Numbered from the stretch's first letter, positions 1 through 11,513 are shown. The stretch is 64,000 bases of DNA from Chrysopilus asiliformis (GCA_964034945.1 OZ035962.1:77440942-77504941); one strand, 5' to 3'. The notes: a model not told the origin generated them from the sequence alone. Numbers and translations are program-made.

Positions 1-198
1 TTTAAAAACTTCTTTTGTATTGACTGCCTCATATTTAATTTCGTTAGAAGCTTTTTAAATTTAACATGTATAATACAATTTTTTTGGTTGATTCATGTAT
101 TTTACAAAAAATAGTAAATTTAATTTACTACGCACTGAAGCTTTTGAAGGCCAAAATAGTAGTAGATTTACTACAATTGTAGTAGGGGGACATCGCTG
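1..198 (-). mobile_element. hAT-like repeat, truncated by window edge
   Basis: This stretch matches, in reverse complement, the left part of the element at 46084-46525. Shared blocks include CTACTACAATTGTAGTA and the segment around the internal TTGGTTGATTCATGT. Read on the minus strand it begins CAGCGATGTCCCCCTACTAC at 198. Only one end lies inside the window, so no target duplication can be tested. Confidence 0.65.
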
Positions 199-205
199 AT
201 TTCAT

Positions 206-266
206 ACTGATCAGAATTTTTTTATCTGCCCCCGTTCTTGAGTCAGTCTGTGTCATGAATACAATA
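206..266 (-). repeat. Family A microsatellite-element remnant
   Basis: Minus-strand sequence resembles the start of family A copies (GTATTGTATTCATGAC, then a GAACGGGG segment and TTCTGATCAGTA) as seen near 25110-25190 and 52270-52340. It is a short decayed remnant. Confidence 0.5.
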
Positions 267-305
267 GGGTAGGCTGAGAGCCCTTGAGGCCTGACATATC
301 CAGCA

Positions 306-632
306 GTGAAAACCGTATCAAAATCCATTCAGTAATTTAGGAGATAGCAGGAGAAGGGGTTCGCATAATGCGGGAGGAAATAGTTTGAGTGGGCGAATAT
401 TTTTCTCGACAGATGATCTCGCCCACTCTTAGGCCCGTTTGCAAGTAGTATCCTTAAAAAATTAAATTGCAGTTAGCCTACTTAAACCGTAGAAATTGTG
501 GGACTTAAAGAATTTAAGTTGTACATAAGTTGCTAAGTTTCGTTGGTGCGAACGACACTTAAAACCATATCAAAATAGGTTCAGTAATTTGGGAGATAAC
601 AGGAAAAGGGGTTCGCACCATGTGTGAAGGGG
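306..632. repeat. Pair of diverged direct repeats
   Basis: About 70 bp at 306-377 recurs at 560-632; both hold GGAGATARCAGGARAAGGGG followed by TTCGCA. A partial third echo (TGTATCAAAATCCCTCTAGTGG region) sits at 708-732. The origin is unknown; no coding potential was recognised. Confidence 0.5.
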
Positions 633-839
633 AGGTTTGATTGACAGACAATGTAACACTAAATATTGTATCCAAACCCTCTAGTGGGTTTGAACCGAAC
701 ACTAAAAACTGTATCAAAATCCCTCTAGTGGACGAGGGCATCAGAGGGGAGTCGATTTTTTTAGCCTTTTTTTTATGTTTTTTCCCGAATTTTTTGAAAG
801 TTTTTTCCATTTCCGAGCCAACGTTTTTATTCTACAAAT

Positions 840-2841
840 AACGTTAAAATTTGTTTTCGATTTCTTGTATTTGATTTAAAAATCCAAATAACAAATTATT
901 TTCGAGCTTATCCTTGTTACCAGTCCTCAATAATCCCAAAGAACGAAGGCTTTAGCGACAGCGATAAAACTATTCGAAAAAGATTTTTTAAATATTCTCC
1001 TTCACCGTATAAATTGTTAAGGAGCCACTTTTAGGGCACTTTAATATTTGATAGAGTCATAGGTAATCCACCTTTACTACCGGAGGTCGAAAAAAATAAA
1101 TAAAAAATTAATTTGCAATAAAACGAACCTTCGGCCAGCTTATCCTTCTTTAGTGCGGTTGTATGGCCCAATTTTGTTCAAACAACAAACACTGGTGACC
1201 TTTTTGTACTACTCCCCAGAGAAGGAAACGGGTTCAACTCTGTGGAATCTTCTTCATACTTAAAAAAGAATCTTTGGAAATATTTTCTTATTTCATTCAT
1301 GGTATGAAATTCCTGCATTCTATTCAGATCATCCTTCCTAGATCATCATGTGTATTGATTTTTGACAAAAATAGATAGAAAAAAAACTCAAAAATTAAGG
1401 AAAACATGTGGGGCATCAAAACAACAAGATAAGTTGTTGTCAGGGGGAAAAGTCGGGATTCACTGAAGATTGTTTCCACTCACAGATAAACATCTTCAAC
1501 TTCAATATATTATTTTGTGAACTTTTGAGCCCTGCTTTTTTATAAACGAAATTAAATATCAGGGCGTCCTCCAGAACAACAATACTTGATCTTTATTGGG
1601 GATTTTGGCTGTCATGAAGTTAAGTGATGAGGATGTACAATAATTGAGATTTAAGGGAGTTACTAAGGTTTCACACGTTAAGTTGAAAGAATGAATTTTT
1701 TAGCACGTTTCAAGAATATTCTTATGAATTTCTTCGATTTGAAGATTTCAATAATTTTGTTACTGTCAAATTTGGGGATGTTTTTTAGCAGCATTTAAAA
1801 ATGATAGAAAGAACGTTGACACGACAATACATCATTGTGAAGTAATTAAAGTTGGAATTCTTAAGATCGTTTTTAAAGACACTTGAAACATCTTTTTACA
1901 GCTTTTCATTCAATGTCTAGCTAGTAATATGTTTTAATTATTTTACAAAAAATTGTGTTCAGAACTTGTTAGGATTGAATTTCGAAGCAATTAAAGTGAA
2001 TAGAATTTTTGTTAGATGTCGCTTTTAAAATATCTGAAATTTTTACACACCAGCAAGTGGAAATCCAACACAAAGACAAGACGATCCGTTTTTCCAAATA
2101 ACTACCATGAAAATAGAATAAAAACATTAAACCTATTAAGAAAAAAAAATCTGTTTTATAACGATCTGGATTTCTTTAAGGCACTTTAACTATTATCTAT
2201 TCCTCCCTTGGTGATTCCAACTCTGGAAATAAAATTAAGAATTTCGTCAAAATCTTTACGTATTGTCTGGATGAAACAGAAATGGATTCTTATGTCGCTA
2301 TAGTAGCATTAAATGAACACTCTAATGGGATAAAATAGTCGTTATCAGATGAATATAGATAGAGCGAAAAATTGCAAATGTGCCCTTTGGAAACAATGAA
2401 TGAGCAGATAAAACGAATGAATATCAAAAGTCTTGCCTGGGCCAGGACTTCGTATCAAAGATTTCAATACAGATTTTAAGTTGTTGCCATTAAAAAAGTC
2501 CATCTAGGAGCATTTTTTTGTGCCTTTAGTAGACAACGGAATGATTTTTTAAAAGATTTATAATTTTGTTTTCTTTTAAACTTCAACATTTTTTTCGTAC
2601 TCATGGTTTTAATAGTCGGCGATAAAAATTTAGACATTTAATTTAATTTTAATTGTTGTAGAATTTGTGCAATAAAAATCTCCATATTTCTCTCACAATT
2701 CTCAAATACAATTTAAAAAGATGTTCTGGTTTTTAGAAAATTTAAACTTTTTTTATAACAAACTGCTATTTTTTGCTGGGAATGCCAACAATCTTGGTTG
2801 AGAGTTCTATTCTAACAACACCACGAGATTGGCGCATGAAG
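840..2841. other. Unannotated AT-rich DNA
   Basis: I see no supported gene, terminal repeat or RNA in these 2 kb. The six reading frames are closed by frequent stops. Confidence 0.5.
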
Positions 2842-2962
2842 ACATTTTGTGGATTCATTAAAAACTTAAAATATTTGTAAATATCGAAAAAACAAATTGT
2901 TCAAGAAAGTTATATGCTATTCACATCAAATATTTTAAGTTTTTAATGAATCCACAAAATGT
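2842..2962. repeat. Hairpin element with 35-bp perfect inverted repeats
   Basis: The arm at 2842-2876 (starting ACATTTTGTGGATTCATT) is the exact reverse complement of 2928-2962, with a 51-nt loop. This looks like a very small MITE or a recent foldback; no clear target duplication was seen. Confidence 0.8.
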
Positions 2963-3015
2963 GCACCAGTGGTTCAAAAACATTTTTCTTCGCCCGACCT
3001 CTTTTTTCGATATTA

Positions 3016-3454
3016 AAGCGAGAACTCCAATTGGGCAGAGGCAGCAGCAGAGGCAGAAGCAGAACTTTAGAACACATAGCGTCTTATGTGATGAGCTCCA
3101 ATAAAGCAGCTGCAGAGGCAGTGGCAGAAGCAGAAACACATTTTAGCTCTAATCTCTAAATTTCTGCTTTCAATTTAACCTCACAAATCGTTGTTGATAT
3201 TTTTTGCATATATGGACGGAAGTAAATATTTGTAATACTTGAAATGGAAGAGAAATTAATTGAATACTTAAAAAACAACCAAATATTATACGACAAATCA
3301 TGCCGCGGATATAAATACGTACAACGTTTTGACAGGTTTCTGCTATTTTTGTCAGAATTCAAATTTCATTGTGGGACAGAAAGCAGATTCTGCTTCTGCC
3401 ACTGCTACTGCTTCTGCCTCTGCTGCTGCCTCTGCTCAATTGGAGTTCTCCCTT
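3016..3454. mobile_element. MITE-like element with GCAGAGGCAGC-rich inverted repeats
   Basis: The left end holds GAGAACTCCAATTG then GCAGAGGCAGCAGCAGAGGC. The right end is its inverse (GCCTCTGCTGCTGCCTCTGC, then CAATTGGAGTTCTC). The inverted repeats are about 45 bp and the centre is AT-rich. The apparent Ala/Cys-rich frames across it are products of the repeat, not genes. Confidence 0.65.
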
Positions 3455-3591
3455 AAGAGTTATAAACGAATTCGCAGGGTTGTGCCAAGGCAAAGCAACT
3501 TGTCAGGAACAGTGTTGCGGCCAGATAATATTTTTTTTTATCTAGATACGATAAAGATAAATGCTCATAATGTTTATCTAGATAATACTAA

Positions 3592-4199
3592 GTTCACACC
3601 GACGCAAAATCACGTAATTTTGCGAAATGATTTAAATCTTAAACCAAAGTGTTCACACAGAGGTTAAGGTAATTTTGTTTGACATCTCAACTACGTTAGT
3701 TCAAAAATGGATCGAGGAAGTTCGTGTAGGATTACTATGAATTTTAGTAATATGATGAATAATATAATTCAAAACATCGATGAAATATGTGCAAACAGAA
3801 TTAGACACTTTAGAAGAAAATGGAAATTATCTGTAATGAAAATAAACAATTATTTTCCATTTCATATTTAACTGCATCATAAACATGTCCATTTATTTAT
3901 TTTTTCAGATCACAGGTTTACTATCCTCTTCGCGTGCGGAACACGGCTTCTTTTTCTTATATTTCCGTCTTTCCAATCCAGCACAAATGTCAAAACTGAT
4001 GTACTGAAGAGAGCTGAATAAGTGATGCAGGGTTGTATTCATTGTGTTTGCTTGATTTCGTTCCTAATTTTGTGGAAATTGCATGCTTTTAGTGATTTTG
4101 AAAACAGGTTAAGGTACTGGAAATCTCGTGATTTCGAGGAAGATTTCGTTCAAAATTACGAAAATCTTCAAAATTACGTAATTTTGCGTCGGTGTGAAC
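3592..4199. mobile_element. MITE nested in the hAT element
   Basis: The ends are inverted copies of GTTCACACCGACGCAAAAT, followed by ACGTAATTTTG. This 608-bp element lies within the TATCTAGATA-rich part of the 3510-4730 hAT element, so it inserted later. Its internal frames look non-coding. Confidence 0.75.
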
Positions 4200-4409
4200 A
4201 TAGTATAAGATAATAGATAATGAAAATTTGAAAGATAATAGATAAGATAAAATAAAAAGCCAAATTATCTAGATAATTTTTAGATAAATATTTATTTTAC
4301 CGTTGCACAAAATTCAAAATTTGTACTAAAAAAAATAAATCGCACAAAATTATTGGTTTTTATTTTTTTATTTTTGTTGATTTCAAATTTAAAATGCAAT
4401 TTCAATATC

Positions 4410-4513
4410 CCGGTTTACACTTGGCAATTGTTTATGTGCAAGAGAAGCGAGGGAAGGAGTGACTCTTCGCTTCTCTTGCCCATAAACAAAAACTGTTGCC
4501 AAGTGTAAAACGG
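4410..4513. repeat. Small foldback MITE
   Basis: The ends CCGGTTTACACTTGGCAA (left) and TTGCCAAGTGTAAAACGG (right) are inverted repeats. The interior also folds back (AAGAGAAGCGA against TCGCTTCTCTT), so nearly the whole 104 bp forms a stem. It too is nested in the 3510-4730 element. Confidence 0.75.
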
Positions 4514-5062
4514 TTCTTAAAAAAAGTTCTTAGGTTTTCATAAGTATGCAGAAAACAGTTTCGATTCAGCATTTTTTCATATTTAATTTTTTAATTTTCG
4601 TTGGTAACGATTATCTCTAGATAAATAGGATTTTCCTTTATCTAGATAAGATAAAGATAACATTTTTTTTATCTAGATGATTATCTAGATGATTATCTAG
4701 ATAAATTGTATCTAGATAATCGCAACACTGGTCAGGAATGGCCGGGGATGATCTCTTCGGACCCAGAAAAACTCTAAATTAAACACGATATATTTAAAAT
4801 AGAACTTTATTACTCTCCCTCCATCACACGTTCGTTCTTTTCTCGATCGGTCGACTCACTGGGTTGTCAGATTAGCCTTTTCTCCTTGCGCGCTGTCAGA
4901 TGCAATTTCTTCGTGTGACAGACTTGTATTTGGCATCCCTCCGTTTCTAAGAAAATTGATCGAACACACAAAAGTGAGTGCTTGAAAATTCAAAAAAAAC
5001 TGACCAGAGAGAATAGGTTTGCCTCAATTTTCATTTGTGATTATCTAGTTGAAAAGGATATA

Positions 5063-7061
5063 CAGTACGCCCTCGGTAAACGCAACTAATAGAAATCGGA
5101 GCAGTTGCATTAACCGAGGTTGTTGCAATTACCGAGTCAAAAAAATGTGCTTATAAATGATGGAAAAGAAGTTATAAAAAACCACAATACATAGTTAAAA
5201 AACAGTTATTTATTTTTCGAATAAATCACATAACTAAGAAAACAAAAACTTCCAACAAAAAAGTAAAAAAAATCAGTCTAATCCTCTTTTAAGTAAAGGT
5301 ATGAAAAAGTTTGGGCACAAGTGTAATTTTAACACATACAATTTTGAGCCTATTTTGGATTAAAAAATCTACCAATTTTGGTCTGTATTTTTTTCGATTG
5401 TAAATTCTTTAAAACTGCGAATTCTCGTAATTTTTGTAAAGATAAAATATCTTGAATTGAAGCTCCATTATCCTCAGCCCATTTAATTGAGATACTCAGA
5501 GATTGAATTGCAGTTTCAGTTTTAATTTGGGATAAAGGAGCCACTTCGTCGGTTTCATTTCCGCTTTCGATATCATCTGTATCTGGAACACTGAAGTTGG
5601 GTTCAACGCATTAGCCAAAAGGCATATTGCATTTCGTAGATTAAATGCTTTAATTTTGGCTTCTAAATCCGATCCATCACTTTCGAGTAAATGTACTAAA
5701 AGGCTTTTTTTGTAGTACAATTTTGTCAAGTTAATAACGTTTTGATCCATCGGCTGTAGAATGGCAGTGCAATTTGCCGGAAAGCACATAACATGAATCA
5801 TACCATCAGCACTTTTTAATTCGCCATCTTTGGGATGACAGGGAGCGTTGTCAATAAGTAACAACGCTTTTTTTCGAGACCTTTCGATTCAAGAAATCGC
5901 TGTACCTTAAAAAAAATAGAATCTTCGTTGTTAAGATATCAGTTTTTATAAGACTAATTTACCTCAGGAACAAATGTGTTATGAAACCAGTGCTCAAAGA
6001 GTTGGAAAGTCATCCACGCGTTTTTATTAGCGTTATACACAACGGGCTTCTCTCGAAAATTTTTAAAAGCTCTGGGATTTAGCGATTTTCCAATGACGAA
6101 TAATTTGACCCTATGGGTGGCAGTAGCATTTGTACAAGCAAGAAAAGTCAGCCTCTCTTTGCTTACTTTACGACCAGGTGCTGAAGATTCTTCAAAACTG
6201 ACAAATGTTTTAGCAGGCAAGAGTCTATAAAACAGCCCAGACTCGTCCGCATTGTAAATCTGATGTGGTGTCAAGCTGAGCTCCTTTATTTTATTTTTAA
6301 AATTCACTAAAAACGGTTCAACAAGTTGTTGCTTGTTAGAAAGCTTCTCACCACAAATTTTTAACAGACGTATGCCATGGCGCTTTTTAAAATTTGCAAA
6401 CCAACCGTTGCTCGCGTTAAATGACCCAGGAGTTTCTTTGATTTTTTCATGCAATTGACATGCTTTTGATTTTAAAATTTCAGCTGAAACCGGCACATGA
6501 TGTTTTCTTTGTTTTAAGAACCATGTGTATAAAGCTTTTTCCAACCTTGGGAACTCACATTTTTTCAGAGTTATACGCTTTCCTGGGCCAGATTCAGTAT
6601 TGCTGACAAACTTCCGGATTGTATTTTCTTGCCTTTTGATCCTTGTTATGGTCGATTTGTGCACTTTGTATTCCTGACACAATAATTTGGCAGATCCCCC
6701 GTTGCGAACTCTTTCCAAAATTTCACTTTTACTTTTAATCGACAACCTTACAACTTTTTTAACAACCGCCATCCTTACTGCTCGACACAAACGTCAAAAT
6801 AAATGCGTACAAATAGATCACACAGATCACAAAGTGACCATAAAATAAAGGGAAGGAGAAATAACTCTAACTGTAAAATAACTGCCAGAATGACACATTT
6901 AGATGAAGTGAAAAAATAAAAACGTAAGCGAAAGTTGCGTTTATCGAGGTCCAATTAGCACGTGTGGTTGCATTTACAGAGTCAGTAATGCTAAAAAAAT
7001 GGTGGTTGCGAAAATCGAGGAGTTGCGCAAATCGAGGGTTGCGTAAACCGAGGGCGTACTG
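5063..7061 (-). mobile_element. Tigger/pogo-type DNA transposon, 1999 bp
   Basis: Terminal inverted repeats of 24 bp (left start CAGTACGCCCTCGGTAAACG) match at 22 of 24 positions. They are flanked by a TA on each side (5061-5062 and 7062-7063), as expected for the Tc1/mariner superfamily. The ends also carry subterminal repeats of the type GTTGCGNAAATCGAG. The single gene inside is a Tigger-like transposase on the minus strand, now broken. Termini are well preserved, so the copy is fairly young. Confidence 0.92.
5350..6790 (-). pseudogene. Tigger/pogo transposase, intron-containing, frameshifted
   Basis: The gene encodes the cut-and-paste transposase of the surrounding element. The first exon (6790 down to about 5957) gives some 277 residues. 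An N-terminal CENP-B-type helix-turn-helix (KSKSEILERVRNG then HKSTITRIKRQ) is followed by the second helix-turn-helix with NGWFANFKKRHGI. The start of the DDE domain follows, with the first catalytic Asp in YNADESGLF. A GTAAAT donor after codon GAG and a TTTTTTAAG acceptor define a short phase-0 intron (about 5908-5956). The next exon carries LLIDNAPCHP, the second catalytic motif. That exon is out of frame by one base at an A7 run (5868-5874). A second frame change near 5590-5600 precedes the C-terminal tail that ends KIGRFFNP at 5350. With two frameshifts the copy is presumably dead, although the homopolymer one could be a sequencing error. Confidence 0.88.
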
Positions 7062-7248
7062 TATTAGTTTGCGCTCTGTAACAAAAATTGCGCCGCAGAC
7101 ATAATTTTGATGAAAAAGGAGCTTATAGGTAGAAATTATTGCGCCGTAGATGAAAAATTTTAAATGCCGAGATCAAAATATATCCTTAAATTATGGTTGC
7201 CATCCTGGGCCCTATTACCCCGTAAGCTGTTGTCTATTTAAGTTTTGG

Positions 7249-7516
7249 TAGGGATGTAGAATGAAATGAACATTTGTTTTGTTTTAGCTTCGACGAGGGT
7301 TTCGTCACTCCCCTGAGCCCGAAACAAACATGAACCTTCACGGTGATAACACAGTGCCACAGTTGCACTGGACCTAATTCAGGTTTAACAGAAAAAACTT
7401 TCACGACTGATAAAGGCAAAGCTAAAACAAAACAAATGTTCATTTCATTTGAATCACAGTCGAAAACCATTCGCATTTGCAATAGTAAATGCACAAAACA
7501 ATAGGGATGTAGAATG
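7249..7516. mobile_element. Inverted-repeat element bracketed by a 15-bp direct repeat
   Basis: An inverted repeat of about 31 bp (AATGAACATTTGTTTTGTTT at the left; its complement near 7425-7455) lies between two identical copies of TAGGGATGTAGAATG at 7249-7263 and 7502-7516. The direct repeats are longer than a typical target duplication and may be part of the element. Confidence 0.55.
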
Positions 7517-7794
7517 TTGCTAAAGTGATAATTTCAGCTTTTAAACGTGTATAATTCAATATGGAAGCTTGCAGCAAAGTATTTTTCTACTCATTTACTA
7601 CTTACTTCTGCTTCCAAATGTCTGAAAATGTCGTCTGAAGATGAGCGTCGCCTCAAAATATGAAGGTTGTAGCATAAACAAAGCCCCCATGTCTAACTGG
7701 TTGGCTTGATAAAGTAAATTTACCAAATCATCGAAGAAAATTTTTATCATGTTGCAAATCAACAGTTTCAAATTTGTTGTACTAATCTCAAATA

Positions 7795-8031
7795 TAGGTA
7801 TCCCTCGAGTTACGCGGTACTTGAGTTATGCGAATTTCGAATTACGCGGAAAGAAAATGCGGCAGTGCTCGAGTTACGCGGTAAGGTTTTGGAGCAATTT
7901 TTATTTAAAATGAAAATATTGTAATTATAGATGAATAGATATGTATTGTTTTGCACTAATCCTGAGTCTCTACTTACGCGGTTTCGACTTACGCGGAGCC
8001 AATTAACCTGCTGTAACTCGAGGGATACCTG
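7795..8031. mobile_element. Tigger-type MITE, 237 bp
   Basis: The ends are inverted copies of AGGTATCCCTCGAGTTAC, flanked by TA (7793-7794, 8032-8033). Internal ACGCGG motifs and the block TTTTGCACTAATCCTGAGTC are shared with the two larger Tigger-type MITEs in the foldback at 42.9-45.7 kb. It lies about 250 bp beyond the stop codon of the first Kazal-like gene. Confidence 0.85.
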
Positions 8032-8285
8032 TATACATCCGGCTACTGACAATTTTAGCACCTTACTAGGGCAATGCACCCCTCTCCCCACCACCCCCAC
8101 CCTTCGGAAAGGTGATGTAGATCAGCTCCCCGTCTCCGATCGCGCAGTCGATAGATTATTAAAAAAAAATCAAGTAAAATGCGCCGCAGCCGAAATTTTT
8201 TTTAGAAGCATGGTAAAATTCTGTATCAACTTTATAGTTTTTTTATTATCATATAAATATTGTACAAAGCTTTGTCGAGTATCTT

Positions 8286-8848
8286 CTATTGCAGTACAGA
8301 AGGATCCAATCCATAGTCTGCCGGAAAATCGCACATCTGAAGATTGTCTATTGGTTCAAAGTCTAAAACAGCAAAAAACATTAAAAAAATGTGAAAAAAC
8401 TACGTGTTTAATTTCGTAAGTCATGTTTACCTTTTTCTGAAACACAATTATGCTCCAATCGGTCACATTCGCTAAAGAATAGTCGATATTCGTCATTGTC
8501 CATGCCACAAATTAGTTCATGTTTTTTATCGAGTTCATCGCAAATTGCGTTGCATTTCTTTGAATTTTGTTGGGGACAGGCACACACAGTAGCTATAAGT
8601 AAAAAATCACAAACAAAAATTTAACAAAAACAGAATTACAACATGAGAAGTACAAAGCATTTAAAATTCAGCAAAAGGTATAGAAATATATTTTTGGCTT
8701 ATACACAAAATACTGGAAAAGAAATTTCCTTTTTCGATATTGTCGTTAAATTAAAATTTCCAAATCACCAGTCAAAATATATTTTCTCTGGTATGAAAAA
8801 CATAAACCTACCGAGTAAAATCGCAAAAGCAAAAATGATTTTTCTCAT
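8286..8848 (-). CDS. Small secreted Kazal-like cysteine-rich protein, group I copy 1
   Basis: Three exons join to a 91-residue protein: 8848-8812, 8592-8431 and 8362-8286. Both introns have GT/AG ends and phase 1; the total is exactly divisible by three. Exon 1 gives MRKIIFAFAILL, completed by the next exon to a typical signal peptide, so the product should be secreted. The core reads C-x3-C-x10-C-x13-C-x6-C, with ELICG at the third cysteine and ECDRLEHNC at the fourth and fifth. The last exon adds one cysteine and the group ending FPADYGLDPS. A protease-inhibitor role would follow from the Kazal family, but the spacing is atypical and the reactive loop cannot be assigned. A TATA box and initiator lie upstream. 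The closest paralogues are the genes at 11.6 and 15.4 kb. Confidence 0.82.
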
Positions 8849-8879
8849 TCTAAAACGTTAGTCGATTTTTTTAAGACAC

Positions 8880-8916
8880 AACTGATGTCTGAACTGGATA
8901 AAATATTTTATTTATA
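8880..8916 (-). promoter_or_regulatory. TATA box and initiator of the 8.3-8.8 kb gene
   Basis: On the minus strand TATAAA (8916-8911) is followed about 30 nt later by ATCAGTT (initiator A near 8883), which matches the arthropod TCAGT initiator. The ATG is 35 nt further down. The same ATCAGTTG initiator occurs before the two other group I genes. Confidence 0.65.
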
Positions 8917-8924
8917 CTCTACGG

Positions 8925-9600
8925 TTATCGATAAAAACTGATAAAACTGAAGGAGAAATGTTTAAATATGATGAAATATCTTGAATGTTTTTGATGTCAA
9001 TATCTCTTATTGCCAAACGATTTTCACATTTTAAGTATTTGACACTCTACACTGTTTGTTTTTTATGTCCCATGATAATTTATGCTCTTTGCATGCTCCA
9101 ATTTAGAAAAATAAATAAAACTGCTAAAATTATATTAGTGATAGGAAAATATTTTTCCATATATGTAATGTTAAATTAATACCCATATCCAGAAAAATTA
9201 CATTATCTATTGCGTATTTGCGAATATCTACGCGGAATGTTCCATGAACGCAAATAATTTGTATAAATCGATCATCTATTCTACAATCACTCAGCAGGAA
9301 CAAAATTAGATGTTAAAAATTCCGAGAATCAGTGAAAAATTTAAATTAATTAGAATTGGGAACCGACAAAATAAATTCTTTGTGCTGCATCTGTATTTCA
9401 CAATTCCTCGAAATCTCCGTATTTGACATTTGCTTAATTTTACGAGGTTGTTTGAACTCCAAACTTACGAGTTACGTCGTAATAGAAGATTTTGCATAGT
9501 CGTAGACTTACGAGTTTACGTCGTAAATAGAAGATTTTGCATAGAAATTTTACGTCTATTTCATACGTATAGGACAGTTTATCAGACTTACTATGACAGA
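8925..9600. other. Intergenic DNA with one local tandem repeat
   Basis: No gene is supported here. About 45 bp is tandemly duplicated at 9466-9548 (CGTCGTAATAGAAGATTTTG and its near copy with CGTAAATAGAAGATTTTG). Confidence 0.45.
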
Positions 9601-9601
9601 C

Positions 9602-10150
9602 TCTATATGATACTAAATATCATATAGGAGAATATTAGATTTAGAATACCGTTTGTAACGCATCGATCCAATTGTCGGATACAAAAATGAACTACACCAG
9701 GGTGTTAGGGATGACAAAAGATTTTGATTTCCGCTTGTCCGTCTCTGACGGTCCTTCTCAGAGGTTCCCGTCTGTCTGGCCGTCTGTCTGTCCGTCTCTC
9801 TGTCCGTATGTCTGTCCACCTGTCTGTCCGTCTGTCTGTCCGTCTGTCTGTCCGTTTGTCTGTCCGTCTGTCTGGTGTCTGTCTGTCCGTCTATGTCTGT
9901 CCATGAACACCATAACTTTCGAAAAGATTGAGCTAGAGACTTTAAATTTGTTATAGTTACGTTTCTAATATATGGCTAGTTATTGAACGGGCAAAATTGA
10001 ACCATTCCTGCCCCCTCCCCCATATAAGCGAAAAAGTTTTTTTGCAATTTTCTCGAAAATAGTGAGTCATATTGAAAAATTTACATAGGAAAAATGTGTT
10101 TAAAATAGGATTTTACATAACTCATCCAGAATACCTCTATCTTTTTCCCA
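9602..10150 (+). repeat. Family B dispersed repeat with (GTCY)n microsatellite
   Basis: This copy begins near ATATCATATAG and runs through ACACCAGGGTGTTAGGGATG. It then has a GTCCGTCTGTCTGTCC tract (9736-9900) and conserved blocks such as GATTGAGCTAGAGACTT, ATTTTCTCGAAAA and GGATTTTACATAAC. Other copies lie at 14.3, 20.2, 30.8(-) and 48.4-50.4(-) kb. Long Cys/Val/Ser frames across the tract are microsatellite artefacts. Confidence 0.75.
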
Positions 10151-10229
10151 TGGAAAGTTTTTTTTAAATATAATTTCAATAGGTAAAAACTGATGGATAA
10201 ACCTTCAGCGTTTTTAGAAGATAGCTGAC

Positions 10230-10640
10230 ACAGATATTAAGGAGCGGGTATATTTTATTCGGAATAAACTCCTCAGCATCTACAAGACCTACATTCGGCC
10301 GAGACTTGAGTATAATTCGCACATTTGGGCTGGAGCCCCAAAAACTATCCTGCAACTGCTGAACCGAATTCAAAAACGTGCGATCCGATTGATTGGAAAC
10401 AAATCTTTGAAAGATTCATTACCATCCAATGTGTTCCCCCGAACTATAACTTGGAGAAGTTCAAGGAGAACATAAGCCGACATCTCCTTTCGTTCTTCCG
10501 AACATCCTGAGCTGTGCTTCGTCATTAAAGGGTCTTCCCCTAAGCTCTGGCTGAAACTAAAAAAACAGGTTCGGGGCGAATGGTATCGACCAAACGGAGA
10601 TGTTTTTTTCCATAAATAAAACATAGCTTTATCCACCTAG
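10230..10640 (+). pseudogene. Non-LTR retrotransposon reverse-transcriptase C-terminal fragment
   Basis: In-frame sequence reads LLSIYKTYIRPRLEYNSHIW, then AGAPKTILQLLNRIQKRAIR and LIGNKSLKDSLP. This is the typical C-terminal region after the reverse transcriptase of jockey/CR1-like LINEs. A second in-frame block, VPPNYNLEKFKENISRHLL, belongs near the normal C-terminus, so an internal piece has been deleted and a frame change lies between them. This is a 5'-truncated, dead LINE scrap. Confidence 0.75.
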
Positions 10641-10649
10641 CGGTCAAAT

Positions 10650-11085
10650 TATATCTTCCTGACATAGTTGAATAAAGCTCTTGAAATTTATTGTACAAAA
10701 GCACTACAGATCTACGGAAAATTTTGGACAGATCCGTTTTTTTCTAAAGTTAAACTCCGTCAAAATACAGTAAAAAAATTGAGCCGATCTTTCTCTTCTC
10801 CCTTGTACGAATAGAAAAAGCTTTTCCAATTTTCTCGAAAAAAAAAATTAATAGGTTATGCTTACCAGCAATCTTTGGAGGAATCGATTTTTTCCTATTC
10901 TTAAAGTTCTCGACTTTTTTCTCTCAAAATTTTAAGTTGATCGGATGTTTTGCCGATGCTATGCCGCTTTAAAGTCATGTGTGCAGGTTTTCAGCAAACT
11001 ATTTTTTATGTTATTTGCTATTCATAAAATATCACAATAGTACCTATTGATGTCAGACGAATGTATTCATTAAATTCATTCATAA
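10650..11085. other. No gene; decayed family B-like sequence
   Basis: Scattered blocks such as CAATTTTCTCGAAAA resemble family B internal units. Nothing else can be supported. Confidence 0.35.
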
Positions 11086-11088
11086 ATC

Positions 11089-11274
11089 TTATGCTGCGTT
11101 TACACGAATGACAAATTTTTAATTTTTTTGTCATAAATTGTCATCATTGTGTAAATAGTATCATTTTTGTCATTATTTCTGTCAGAAAAATGACAATCTC
11201 TCATAAGAGAATAGACTTGTCCATTCTTTTATGACAGATTGTCATTATCTGTCATTCGTGTAAACCCAGCATAA
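11089..11274. mobile_element. MITE, 186 bp, TIR TTATGCTGCGTTTACACGAA
   Basis: The ends are inverted: TTATGCTGCGTTTACACGAA with TGACA at the left, and TGTCATTCGTG then TAAACCCAGCATAA at the right (one mismatch in about 25 bp). The interior is AT-rich with repeated TGTCAT. No transposase is present; the superfamily is not assigned. Confidence 0.8.
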
Positions 11275-11280
11275 ATGAGT

Positions 11281-11513
11281 TTCTAAGCGGGTCAACTTAA
11301 CTTTTGGTTTTTCGGCAAAAGTCTCTTGTGCTTGTAAGCGGCTTATGTTCTAAATAAAGTTGCTGCTGAGTGGGTAATTCTCAGTACATATCTAGCGGAA
11401 AAGGCAACGGGATTTAGGATTGTGTGTTCTTAAGCGGTATGTGCTGCTAAGCGGGTTTCTCTTAATCGATTTGTGCTACTAAGCGGTTTCTCGTAAGTGG
11501 TCTCGACTGTACT
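11281..11513 (-). mobile_element. Terminal fragment of another Tigger-like element
   Basis: On the minus strand the sequence starts ACAGTCGAGACCACTTACGA and then repeats AAACCGCTTA-type units. This arrangement (terminal CAGTCGAGACC plus subterminal iterations) resembles Tigger ends. The other end was not found. Confidence 0.45.

Larger units (their letters stand above)
3510..4730. mobile_element. Non-autonomous hAT element, 1221 bp
   Basis: The termini are CAGTGTTGCG at 3510 and CGCAACACTG at 4730. They are flanked by a perfect 8-bp duplication GTCAGGAA at 3502-3509 and 4731-4738, the hallmark of the hAT superfamily. Subterminal DNA is filled with the self-complementary motif TATCTAGATA (3538-3590, 4205-4290, 4612-4720). 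No transposase is encoded. Two smaller inverted-repeat elements (3592-4199 and 4410-4513) lie inside it. Confidence 0.9.

Noticed and set aside
3329..3667. Ala/Ser-rich 112-residue frame
   Set aside because: It crosses from the 3016-3454 inverted-repeat element into the hAT element, so it cannot be an old gene.
9672..9956. Long Cys/Val/Pro/Ser-rich open frames
   Set aside because: They are translations of the GTCY microsatellite in a family B copy.
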